DNA of 64,000 bases from positions 248,001-312,000 of the forward strand of contig NZ_SAUH01000001.1 of assembly GCF_004193175.1 (NCBI RefSeq). Reading direction: 5' to 3'. Positions 52,183-62,200 of this stretch are shown here, in pieces. The notes beneath the pieces are model-generated. The model saw nothing but the letters and a program-made list of their open reading frames with translations, was not told the DNA's origin and did no database searches. Positions within the stretch are counted from its first letter, which is position 1, and each line of letters begins with the position of its first letter. The DNA comes from Streptomyces sp. RFCAC02 (GTDB lineage: Bacteria > Actinomycetota > Actinomycetes > Streptomycetales > Streptomycetaceae). The translations under genes were made by a program, and so were the position numbers.

Positions 52183-55100
52183 ATGTACCGGTACGTGGAT
52201 GCGGCCCTGCTACGGGCCGCCGCTTACCCGAGCGGGCTGGCCATCCCACCCCGGCCCGAGCCGACCGGCGACGCGGAGGCGGACACTGGACGGTGGCGGG
52301 AGTGGATCACGCAGGTGTGGGCCAACGATGCGGTCGCCGAAGCGGTCGAGCTGGCCAGCCCCGCGCTCGCCCACCGCCTCGAGGAAATCCGTGCCGGGCA
52401 GGTGCACCGGTCCAAGCAGGTGCGGCGGGCCGCCGCTGCGCTGGCCCGCTACGTACTGCGGTTCCGGCACCGCTCCACCCCCTTCGGCTTGTTCGCCGGC
52501 ATCGCACCCGCCCGCATCGCCGACACACTCGCCCTCGACTGGGCAGACGTGCACCGGTCCACCGCACGCGTGGACTCCGTGTGGCTCGCGGACGTCATCG
52601 ACCGCCTGGAGACAATCCCCGAACTGCTCCGGCGCCTTCCGGTCGTCGCGGACCCCACCTGCTTCGTACGCGACGGCCGCCTGGTCGTTCCGTGCCAGCG
52701 GCCTGACCGCGACAGCGACCGAGGTCCTGGCGAGGTGAGCGTGCGGCACACCCGTGCCGTGCAGATGGTCATGGCCGCCGCCGTGCCCGTCACGATCGGC
52801 GATCTGGCCGCCGAAGTCGCAGCGGAATACCCCTCCGCCTCCACCGGGGCCGTCGACGCCCTGCTGGCCGAACTGGTGGCCCGCCGCGTCCTGCTCACCG
52901 CCCTGCGTCCGCCGATGACCACCACCGACCCCCTGGGCCACGTCGTCGCCGTACTGGAATCGGCAGGCGCTGTTCATGTCGACGCTGCGCGGCCCCTCCG
53001 AGACGCGCTCAAGGACATCCGGGCGATGCTGAACCGCCACGATGCAGCTCCCGCAGCCCAGCAACGACGTCTGCGTATCTCGGCGGCCGGGGCGATGACC
53101 GCTCTCGCCCCGGCCGCCGGGGGCCCCTGTCCGTCGACCTGCGGCTGGATGCCGCACTGGCCCTGCCCCGATCGGTGGCCCACGAGGCGGCCAAGGCCGC
53201 GAGCGTGCTGGCCCGCCTGACGCCGTTCCCGTCCGGCTCGGCATCCTGGCAGGACTACCACGCCCGGTTCCTGGACACCTACGGGCCCGGCGCCCTGATC
53301 CCGGTCTGTCAGCTCACCGACGCCGATACCGGCCTGGACTTCCCAGCCGGATACCGCGGCTCCCGCCATGCCCGGCCCGCCCCGGCCCTGAGCGCCCGCG
53401 ACGAACAACTCCTCGCGCTCGCCCAGCACGCCGCCCTCGACGGCGTCCACGAGGTCCGCCTCACCGACGCGATGCTCGCCGGCCTGCAAGACGTCACCGC
53501 CGGCGTCCCGTTGCCGCACATCGACCTGCGCTTCCACCTCCAGGCCCCCACCCGCCAGGCCATCGAGGACGGCGACTTCACTCTCCACGCGGGCGGCATC
53601 GGCCCGGCCGCCGGGGCCACCGCGGGCCGCTTCCTCGACCTCCTCGACGACGCCGACCGTAACCGCATGACCGCCGCGTACACCGGTCTGCCGACCCTGA
53701 CCGTCGGCGCCATCCGGGCACAGGTCTCCAGTCCTGCGCTGCACATCCGTACGGACAACGTCGGCCGTGCCCCTGCCCTGGAACCCGACGTCATATCCAT
53801 TGCCGAGCACCACCCGGGCGCCACGCTGAAGTTGGACGACCTGGCGGTCACCGCTGACGCCACCGGCTTCCGTCTTCTCCAGCTCTCGAGTGGCCGGGTG
53901 ATCGAGCCGTTCGCGCTCAACGCGGTGGACCTGGGCACCTTCACCCACCCGCTGGCCCGGCTGCTGGTCGAACTGCCCCGGGCCCGCGCCGCGGCCTTCG
54001 GCCCGTTCGCCTGGGGCGCCGCCGCTCGCCTGCCCTTCCTGCCTCGCATCCGTCACGGCCGCTCCGTACTCAGCCTGGCCACCTGGCGCCTCACCGCCGC
54101 CGAACTCCCCGCGTCCGGCACCGGGTTCGCGCCTTGGGGCGATCGGTTGAACGCCTGGCGGTATCGCCTCACTGTTCCCGCCACCGTGCACCTCGGGGAC
54201 GACGACCAGCGCCTGCGGCTGGACCTGGGACAGCCTGCTGATGCGATGCTGTTGCGCGCCGAACTGGACCGCGCCGGACACGCCGTCCTGCGCGAGGCGG
54301 CCGACGAGGCGGCCTGGGGGTGGATCGACGGTCGCCCCCACGAGATCACCCTCGCGCTCGCTTCAACGGCCCCGCCCGCCGCACCCCGGCAGACAGCGGG
54401 AGGCGGGGCGGTCGTCGGCCGGGATCACGGACAGTTGCCCGGCACGACCCGGTGGGCCTATCTCAAGCTCTACTCACACCCCGACCGCATCCCAGACATC
54501 CTCACCCGCCACCTGCCCCGCCTCCTCGACGTCTTCGAGGAGATGCCCCAGTGGTGGTACGTGCGCTACCGCGACCCTCACGACCACCTGCGGCTACGCT
54601 TGCGCCTCCCGCACCCCGACGCGTTCGGCGAGATGGCGGCCAAGGCCGGCGCCTGGGCAGCCGAACTGCGGCGCCACGGGCTGCTCGGCCGCATTCAGTG
54701 GGACACCTACTACCCCGAGACCGGCCGCTACGGCACCGGGGCGGCCATGGCGGCGGCCGAGACGGTATTCGCCGCCGACTCCACCGCCGCCCGCGCTCAC
54801 CTGGCATGCGTGGCCGACAGCGGGGCCGACCCGCACGCCGTGGCCACCGCCGGTCTCGTCGACCTCGCCGTCTCCTTCACCGGCGACACCCCGACCGCAA
54901 TGCGCTGGCTGATCGACCACATCGACCCGAGCGCCGCGCACCCGATCCGCCCGGTGCACCGAGAAGCGATGCGCCTGGCCGACCCGTCCGACAACTTCGC
55001 CTCCGTACGCGCCCTGCCCGGCGGTGAAGCACTCACCGCCGCCTGGGCTGTGCGCCGCCAGGCCCTGCGGCACTACCGCTCAGCCCTGGAGGCGGGCAGA

Positions 55101-55253
55101 ACGACGGCGCCGGAGACGGTACTGCCGTCCCTGATGCACCTGAACCACCTGCGGAAGGCCGGGATCGACCCGGCCGGCGAGGACGTCTGCTCACGGCTGG
55201 CCCGCTCCGCCGCCCTGGCCCACACTGCCCGAAATCAAGGAGCCCCCGAGTGA
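52183..55253 (+). pseudogene. Lantibiotic dehydratase LanB, cluster 2, one frameshift
   Basis: The first frame (52183 to about 53120) begins MYRYVDAALLRAAAYPSGLA and has the landmark FRHRSTPFGLFAGIAPARI near residue 93. At a G5C4 run (53119-53127) the homologous frame continues one base earlier as SVDLRLDAALALPRSVAHEA and reads to 55253. That part has DFTLHAGGIGPAAGATAGRF and the elimination domain (YLKLYSHPDRIP, WWYVRYRDPHDHLRLRL, YYPETGRYGTGAAM). Restoring one base gives about 1023 residues, matching LanB of cluster 1. Either sequence error or real loss of the dehydratase. Confidence 0.9.
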
Positions 55254-56443
55254 ACCCCGCCACGGCCACCGGCCCGGACCACTCCGCCCCCGGCCACGAC
55301 CCCGCCGCCCGCGCACTGCACGCCCAGTCGCTCGCCCACGGCACCGCCGGCACCGCGCTGGCGCACATCGAGCGCGCCCACCACGGCCTCACCCCCTGGG
55401 CCGACGTGCACACCCACCTCGCGTCCTGCGCCAAGCACCTCATTGCCGGCGGGAGCGCCTCACTGTACGTCGGCGCCCCGGCCATCGCCTTCGCCCTGCA
55501 CTCCGCGGCCCGGGGCACCGGCCGCTATACCGGTGCCCTGCACACCCTCGACTCCCGGATCACCCAGCTCACCCGGCAGCGCATCCAAGCAGCGCATGAG
55601 CGCATCGACCGCCGGATACGCCCCCGCGTCGGCGAGTTCGACCTCTTCTACGGGCTCACCGGGCTGGGTTCCTACCTGCTCAGCCGCGAGAGGGCCGCCC
55701 CCATCGTGCGCGAAGTCCTCACCTACCTGGTGCGACTCACGCTTCCCCTCGACGGTGATGCGGACCAACTCCCAGGATGGTGGACAGAGCTCGGCCCCTC
55801 CGGCCATCGCACCGCGGAGTTCCCCGGCGGGCACGGGAACCTGGGCATGGCACACGGCGTCACCGGGGTTCTGTCCCTTCTGGCCATCAGTACGCGGGCG
55901 GGAGTGGTCGTGGAGGGCCAGATCGCGGCGATGAAACGGATCTGCGGCCTTCTGGACCGCTGGCGGCAGGGCACCGAGACCAGCCCCTGGTGGCCGCAGT
56001 GGATCACCCTGGCCGAGTACGGCACCGGCACGGTGACACAGTCCGGTCCGCTGCGGCCGAGCTGGTGCTACGGCACCCCCGGCCTCGCCCGCGCCCAGCA
56101 ACTCGCCGCTCTCGCCCTCGGCGACACCGAGCGGCAGCGCCTCGCCGAACGCGCCCTGCTCGCCTGCCTGTCCGATCCAGATCAGCTCGGCCGCATCCGC
56201 GAGGCCGGGATCTGCCACGGCGCCGCCGGCCTGCTCCACACGACCCACCGCGTCGCCCGCGACGCCATCCTGACTGGCTTCGACGCGCACCTACCCGGCC
56301 TGCGCACCCTGCTCCTGGAACAGCCGCCGGCCACCGATGACGGATTCCTCGACGGCGAGGCCGGACGGGAACTCTCCCTGCTGACCGACCAGAGCAACGG
56401 CGTCACCGTCTCCGGCTGGGACGCCTGCCTGCTGTCCGGCTGA
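55250..56443 (+). CDS. Lanthionine synthetase C-like cyclase LanC, cluster 2
   Basis: The 397-residue cyclase has zinc ligands Cys273 (SWCYGTPG) and Cys322-His323 (ICHGAAG). HGNLGMAHGVTGVLSLLA near 199 and YGLTGLGSYLLSRE near 129 belong to the LanC toroid. GTG at 55250 overlaps the LanB stop (GTGA). A 54-base gap precedes the next gene. Sequence is intact, unlike the LanB before it. Confidence 0.95.
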   Translation: MNPATATGPDHSAPGHDPAARALHAQSLAHGTAGTALAHIERAHHGLTPWADVHTHLASCAKHLIAGGSASLYVGAPAIAFALHSAARGTGRYTGALHTLDSRITQLTRQRIQAAHERIDRRIRPRVGEFDLFYGLTGLGSYLLSRERAAPIVREVLTYLVRLTLPLDGDADQLPGWWTELGPSGHRTAEFPGGHGNLGMAHGVTGVLSLLAISTRAGVVVEGQIAAMKRICGLLDRWRQGTETSPWWPQWITLAEYGTGTVTQSGPLRPSWCYGTPGLARAQQLAALALGDTERQRLAERALLACLSDPDQLGRIREAGICHGAAGLLHTTHRVARDAILTGFDAHLPGLRTLLLEQPPATDDGFLDGEAGRELSLLTDQSNGVTVSGWDACLLSG

Positions 56444-56497
56444 GCGCGCCCGCCATCGCCGCAGGTCCCGTCCGGAACGACGAGAAGAGGCCCACGC

Positions 56498-57508
56498 ATG
56501 CTCCCGAACCCCCGCACCGCAGAAGCTCTCGTCCTAGCCGTCCTCGCGGGAACGCCGCTGGACACGGCCGCCGCTCAGACCGCCATGGAGCCTGCCCACC
56601 TCGCCGAGGCCGTCGAGGTATACAAGGCCGCCGGACGCGCGGCCCTCTACGCGAGGGCCAGCGGCCTCTGCGACTGGTATCAGGTCCGGATCCAGTTCAC
56701 CGACTGGAACAGTGCCGAACAGGCCGCCGCCGTCCGCCTTGGCCCGCAGCTGCGGCAAGCCCAGGAAGCCGGGACAATCACCGAGTGGTGGTTCCTGCGC
56801 AAGCACCCCTGCTGGAGACTGCGGTGCCGCCCCGGCCCGAAGGCCACCAGAGGCGAGATGACGGCCGCCGTCGGCACTGTGCTGGACACCATGACCGCCG
56901 ACGGCGCCGTCGAACGCTGGTGGGAATCGCTCTACGAACCCGAAGAGATCACCTTCGGCGGGCCGGTGAGCATGGAGTTCGCGCACGCCCTCTTCCACGC
57001 CGACAGCCGCGGAATCCTTGACTACCTGCGGCACACGCCAGGAGGCATCAAAAAACCCACCGTCGGCCGACGGGAGTTGTCCGTGCTGCTGTGCACGACC
57101 CTGTTCCGCGGCGACCGCCAGGACACCGGCGAGCAGGCCGACGTCTGGCACCGCGTCGTGCGCGAACGCCCCCTGTCCGGCGAACCCTCGCCGGACCAGC
57201 TGAACGCCATGGGTCCCGGCCTGCGACGGCTCATCAGCCTGGACACCTCGCCCACCGGCACCCTCTTCTCGACCGACAACCCACTCGCCTTCGCAGCCGA
57301 ATGGTCCGAAGCCTTCGCCACCACCGGCAGGCGCCTGGCCGACGCCGCCCGTGACGGCGCCCTCGAACGCGGACTGCGCGACACGCTCGCCAGCCACGTG
57401 ATCTTCCACTGGAACCGCCTCGGCCTGCCCGCCGCCACCCAGGCCGTACTCGCACGGGCCGCCCGCACCACTCTGATCACCACGCCCGACGAACGCCCGG
57501 AGCCGTAA
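56498..57508 (+). CDS. Thiopeptide-type biosynthesis protein (dehydratase-like), cluster 2
   Basis: The 336 residues have an N-terminal helical extension of about 55 residues (TAEALVLAVLAGTPLDTAAA). The domain related to the LanB elimination fold follows: WYQVRIQFTDWNSAEQAAAV, ITEWWFLRKHPCWRLRCRPG, MEFAHALFHADSRGILDYL and a final FHWNRLGLPAATQAVLARAA. It corresponds to residues 1-270 of the fusion at 31157 but lacks the methyltransferase. Its exact step in FxLD systems is not established. The stop overlaps the next start (TAATG). Confidence 0.9.
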   Translation: MLPNPRTAEALVLAVLAGTPLDTAAAQTAMEPAHLAEAVEVYKAAGRAALYARASGLCDWYQVRIQFTDWNSAEQAAAVRLGPQLRQAQEAGTITEWWFLRKHPCWRLRCRPGPKATRGEMTAAVGTVLDTMTADGAVERWWESLYEPEEITFGGPVSMEFAHALFHADSRGILDYLRHTPGGIKKPTVGRRELSVLLCTTLFRGDRQDTGEQADVWHRVVRERPLSGEPSPDQLNAMGPGLRRLISLDTSPTGTLFSTDNPLAFAAEWSEAFATTGRRLADAARDGALERGLRDTLASHVIFHWNRLGLPAATQAVLARAARTTLITTPDERPEP

Positions 57509-58350
57509 TGCACCCCGAACCCGACGCCCCCCAAGTCGTCGCCCGGATGCGGTCCGCCCACCATCGAGCCCGCACCGCCCTTGACGCACGGCTCCATCCG
57601 GGCGGGCGTGAGGCATGGGGCTGGCACGGCCGCACCCTCGGCCACCCCGTCACCACCCCCGACGGCCAGGCTTGGCTCCGCCTCGCCGCCACACCCCTCA
57701 ACCAGCGCGACTCCACCTTCTGGAACGGCTCACGCGACGCCCACAACACCATCCCCGAGACCGTGCCCCACCCCCGCCTGCGCACGATCCACGACTGGAA
57801 CGAGCCACCGTGGCGCTACCGCGCCGAGCTCTACGACTACGTCGACGAACACCCTGTCGCGACCTCCCCGATCCTGACGACGGACCCCGACCTCCGCACG
57901 TCGTGCTGAACATCCCTGCGTACCGCCCTCGGCACCATCGCCACGATCCCGACCGACCGCCACACCACCGACCAGCAGTACCTCGACTGGGCCATGCCGA
58001 AATTCCTCGGTCCCTCAGTCGACACCCGAGCCCCGTCCTGGAGCACCGCCCACGGCGACCTGAACTGGGCGAATCTCTGCGCACCCCAACTCGTCATTCT
58101 CGACTGGGAAGGATGGGGCCGCGCACCCACCGGCTACGACGCCGCCACCCTCCACAGCTACAGCCTCCTCGTCCCCTCCGTCACCCGGCGCATCCGCAGC
58201 GAGTTCGCGGACGTACTGAACACACCCGCCGGCCGCTTCGCGGAACTTGCCGTCATCACCGAACTCCTCGAAGGCACCACCCACGGCGACAACCTCCCAC
58301 TCGCCGAACCACTCCGCCAGCGGGCAGCCGTGTTGCTGTCCTTCACATGA
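57508..58350 (+). pseudogene. Phosphotransferase-like gene with one in-frame stop
   Basis: ATG at 57508 overlaps the preceding stop. The product starts MHPEPDAPQVVARMRSAHHR and has WLRLAATPLNQRDSTFWNGS, a kinase-like N lobe. A TGA at 57907-57909 interrupts it after LRTSC. The same frame continues with no other stop: TDQQYLDWAMPKFLG, then THGDLNWANLCAPQLVILDW, which holds the HGDxxxxN and DW motifs of aminoglycoside phosphotransferases. A single TGG-to-TGA change would explain this. Full length would be about 280 residues. Such kinases are found with several RiPP clusters. Confidence 0.8.
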
Positions 58351-58663
58351 GGCGGCGAGGGCGACCTGACCGCCATCAACGGCACTGCGTCTGGGAGTAA
58401 TTGCCGATGCCTGGGCGACCGGGCAGGAGCTTTGGTGCCGTCCCTTTCCCGATACATCTCATTGTGTCAGCCGTTGTAAGCCAAAGTCGTACCGCGCGAC
58501 TCGAAGGCGATAACCCGTTCCCGCCGGACCGGCGGCCGAGACCGACAAGAACTTTGCCGGTCGGGAGGTCAACCCGGTCCGACGTTCAGCTACCGCCTCC
58601 GGCCGCTGCAGACATCGTTCCCATTCCTCTATTCGCTGCAGCGGCGATGAAGACCGTACCGGA
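58351..58663. other. Gene-free interval between cluster 2 and the toxin-immunity pair
   Basis: The 313 bases contain only open frames with no recognisable product. The convergent genes on each side end here, so a terminator is expected. CCGGACCGG near 58527 is a short palindrome but too weak to call. Confidence 0.5.
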
Positions 58664-59194
58664 TCACTGAGGCGGGCCAGAAAGACGAGGGTCGTCAGCG
58701 GGCAACCAGGCAGGCCAATTCGTCGGCCATCCTCGCGGCCACCTCCCGTGAACGAGCGGCTGAGCAAGGAAATCCACGACTCCCCCTTCGAAGACCAGAA
58801 ATCCGGGACACTGCCTAAAGGCGACAGCGACCGCCCACTCTCCGTCCGGGCTCACTGGCGGCAACAGGACACACGTATCACCGTCCCAATCATGGTAACC
58901 CCAAGGTACCATCCGATCCCAGACCGCGGTCACCCTTTCCGGCAGCCTAGCCACCGATTCAAACTCCTGATGGAGATCACCTCTCTCCCCCCTCATGAGG
59001 TCCAGCAATGACTTGGCCGGCTCGGAACGCCAGACATACAAGTGACCAGCTATCACTCCATCGCCATAACCCTCCACCAGCGCCTTATAGTCACTGGGCA
59101 GCTCCTCGCCAACCCACTCCTCAATCTCACGCCAGTTCACATCAGGGACACCCCCGCACCGGCGCCTATCGCCAAGCACTGTGGCAATATCCAT
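58664..59194 (-). CDS. SMI1/KNR4 (SUKH) family immunity protein
   Basis: This protein of 176 residues shows the SUKH start pattern NWREIEEWVGEELPSDYKAL near residue 19, then YGDGVIAGHLYVW, and the late conserved WGYHDWDGDTCVLLPP near 100. FLAQPLVHGRWP follows. Family members neutralise nuclease toxins by direct binding. ATG at 59194 lies six bases after the toxin stop with AGGTG upstream, so it is co-transcribed with the toxin at 59201-64000 and is its likely immunity protein. Confidence 0.88.
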   Translation of the reverse strand: MDIATVLGDRRRCGGVPDVNWREIEEWVGEELPSDYKALVEGYGDGVIAGHLYVWRSEPAKSLLDLMRGERGDLHQEFESVARLPERVTAVWDRMVPWGYHDWDGDTCVLLPPVSPDGEWAVAVAFRQCPGFLVFEGGVVDFLAQPLVHGRWPRGWPTNWPAWLPADDPRLSGPPQ

Positions 59195-59200
59195 ATCCCA

Positions 59201-62200
59201 TCACCTCACATAAGTCCGATTCAGGCAAATCGGAGACTCCTTTTGCGCCACGTTATGCACGTAACAATCGACGGCCATACCTCGATTCCCGTAAGCCTGC
59301 AAATGCACATAAGCAGGTACCCCTGAAGCGGCCGTTGGATCGTAGACGGGAGTCACAATATAGCGCACATCCTGCCCAGCGATAACCTGCTCAGCGATAC
59401 GGTTTTCGATGGTACTCATCGCTGGAGCATTCGCTTTCATATGCAGCGGTACGAGATTACGCAGGTCCGTCCCCGAGCCGCCGAACTGGCACCCGGCAAG
59501 ATGCCCCCGAGCCCTAGCCCCCTTGGGGAGCTGCCAATAATCTGACGGCGTCACCATCCCCATCGCACAGTTATTATTCCACGCCGTTGGGGTCCCACCC
59601 TCCATGTCCTCCGGCTCGTCAAAGATCCCTATTATTCCGGTGGCCCGACAACCATCCGGTCCGGGGCGGAAACGCTCCCTCGGGAGATATACAATATTCC
59701 CTCGAGCATTCTCGCCCGCGTCATCACATTTTTCACTATTGCCATTTTCACCGCCAGGCTCCCTGGACTCGTCGGGGAACGCCTCAGGAAGACCATCCTC
59801 ATCTTCACCAGGCACGTATCGGTTAGCCTCGATGAGATCGAGGACCGCCTGCCGGCCCATAGACATGGCCCACCCCTGGGAAAGTTCCCAGCGTCCGGCG
59901 TCTGCGTTCCAGTGCGGTTGGGCTGGCGGGAGGGCGGGGGCGGGGGTGGGGTTGGGGCCGCGATTCGGGTTCTGCGGTGGTGGGGGCGGGGGTGGCGTGA
60001 TGACAGGTGCGGATGCGTATCCGGCGTACGAACCGCTGTGTATTCCGCCTCCGCCGCTGTAGCCGCTGTAGCCGCTGTAGGACCCGGCAGAGCCAGTCGA
60101 TGGGCGAGCCGTACTGATGCCGCGACCGATGTTTTGCGCTGCCCTCCGTAGGAATTCCAGCTCGGATGCACGCGCGCGAGCGCTCCTGGCGGCCTCCAAA
60201 TGGGCCTTCGCTGCCTCGCTCCTTGCGGCCTTTTGATCTCTCACAAGGTCCGTTAGCGAATCGTAGAACGACGATGGGGAAGACACGCTCAACCAACCCG
60301 TCCAGTCGATCGAGGCAGCCTGTTGGCTAACATAGCCCGCGATGCTGGCAATTGCTGCCGCCCCGAGCAACGCGACAGCAACTTCGATAACACACCCATC
60401 GACGCAGTGGCCGGTCGGGTCCGTGCCGTTGAGGGGGGAGCCTGCGATGTAGGCGTAGCGGTTGGTTTCGACGAGCCAGGTGTCGCGGGATGCGAAGCTG
60501 CCGGTTCCGGGCTGGTACCAGCGGGCCGCCATGTTGACGTCGCCGCTGTCGGGGTCCGTCCAGCCGGATTGGTAGCCGAGGGCGGGGAGTGTTCCGTCTT
60601 CGGTGAGAGGCTGGCCGAATGGGTCGTAGCTGCGTGTGCCGCTGAGTGTGGCGCCGTTGTCGGTGAGGATGGCGGTGACGTCGCTGTGCTGGTCGGTCAC
60701 CAGGGGCTGGCCGTCCGCTTCCAGGAGCGCGCCGCCGGGGTCGCGCCGGTAGAGGGCCGTGCCGTCGGAGACCAGGTTGTTGGAGCCGCCGTCATAGGTG
60801 AACGATGTGTCGTTGTGCTGGGTGACACGGTCCAGTGAGTCGTAGCGGTAGGTCGTCTCGCCGTCGGTGATGCGGCGCTCGAACGCGTCGGAGGTGATGG
60901 TGCGTTCGCCTGTGGAGGCAAGAGTGCCTCGGGGCGTGTAGGTGTAGGTGGTGTCGCCGTCTGTCAGGAGGCGGTTGCGTTCGTCGTAGACGGCTGTGGT
61001 GTCGCCGGCGGAGGTGCGGTTGCCTGAGGCGTCCCATCCGTAGTCGGTGGTGGTGTCACCTCTGGTCCAGCTGGAGAGGCGGCCGGCGTCGTCGTAGCCG
61101 TAGGTGTCGGTGATTCCGTCGGTCGTCCGGGTGGTCAGGCGGTCGTCGAGGTCGTAGTCGTAGGTGGTCGCGGTGATACGGCTGTCGTCGCTTCCCCTCA
61201 CCAGTTCGTCACCGGTGAGGCGGCCGAGGTCGTCGTAGGTGTAGTGGCGGGTGGCGTGGATCTCCCAGTTGGCTGACCTGGTCGCATCGTCCTGGGGGGT
61301 TATCCAGGTCTGGCTGAGGAGTCGACCTGCGTCGTCCCAGTAGTAGTCGGCCCGCAGGGCATACAGGTCCTCGCCTGCCCAGTCGAGTCGGCCGACCGAG
61401 TCGTAGGCGAAGACCGTCGCGCCGGCGGCGTCGGTGCGTTTGGTCATTTGGCCGTCGGCGTTGTACTCGTATGCCGAGGTGCCGCCGGGGCCGTTCGCTG
61501 TGAGGAGTTGGCCGCGGTCGTTGTAGGTGTAGGTGTTGCCGCCCGTGAGGTCGCCCGTAGCCTGTCCGGTCATGCGGCCGGCCAGGTCGTAGGTGAAGAC
61601 TCGGTCGGTGGTCGGGGCTTCGGCTCCGCTGCCGGTCTCTCGGGTCATCCGGCCGAGGGCATCGTGGGTGCGGTGGCGTTCGACTCCGCCCGGGAGCAGC
61701 TCGGTGACTGCCTGACCGGAAGCGTCGTAGATCGTGGTCCACGTGCGGTCGGCGGCCTCGGGGTGGGTGTCGGTCGCCGGTTCGATGGTGGACTCCGGCT
61801 GTCCCCACGGGGTGTAGGTGTATCGGGTGGTGTTGCCCCGGCCGTCGGTCATGGTGGTGCGGTTGCCTGCGGCGTCGTAGCCGTAGCCGGTCGTGATCGA
61901 GGTGTCCTCGTCGACCGGGACGGTGCGCTGGGTGAGGCGGCCGAGGGCGTCGTAGGTGTTGAGGGTGCGGGTACCGGTCGCCGAAGTAGTGGCGGTCGTG
62001 TTGCCGTCGGCGTCGTATTCGGCCCGGATGGCCCGCAGCACGGTGTCGCCGGTGCCGTAGTCCTCCGTCGTGACGGCCAGGTTCAGGTGGTTGAAGTGCG
62101 TACGGCTGTGGTGGCCTGTCGCGTCGGTGACGTCTGTCTGGCGCCCGTACGTGTCGTAGCCGTACTGGGTGGTGTGTCCGAGTCCGTCGGCGACGGTGAG

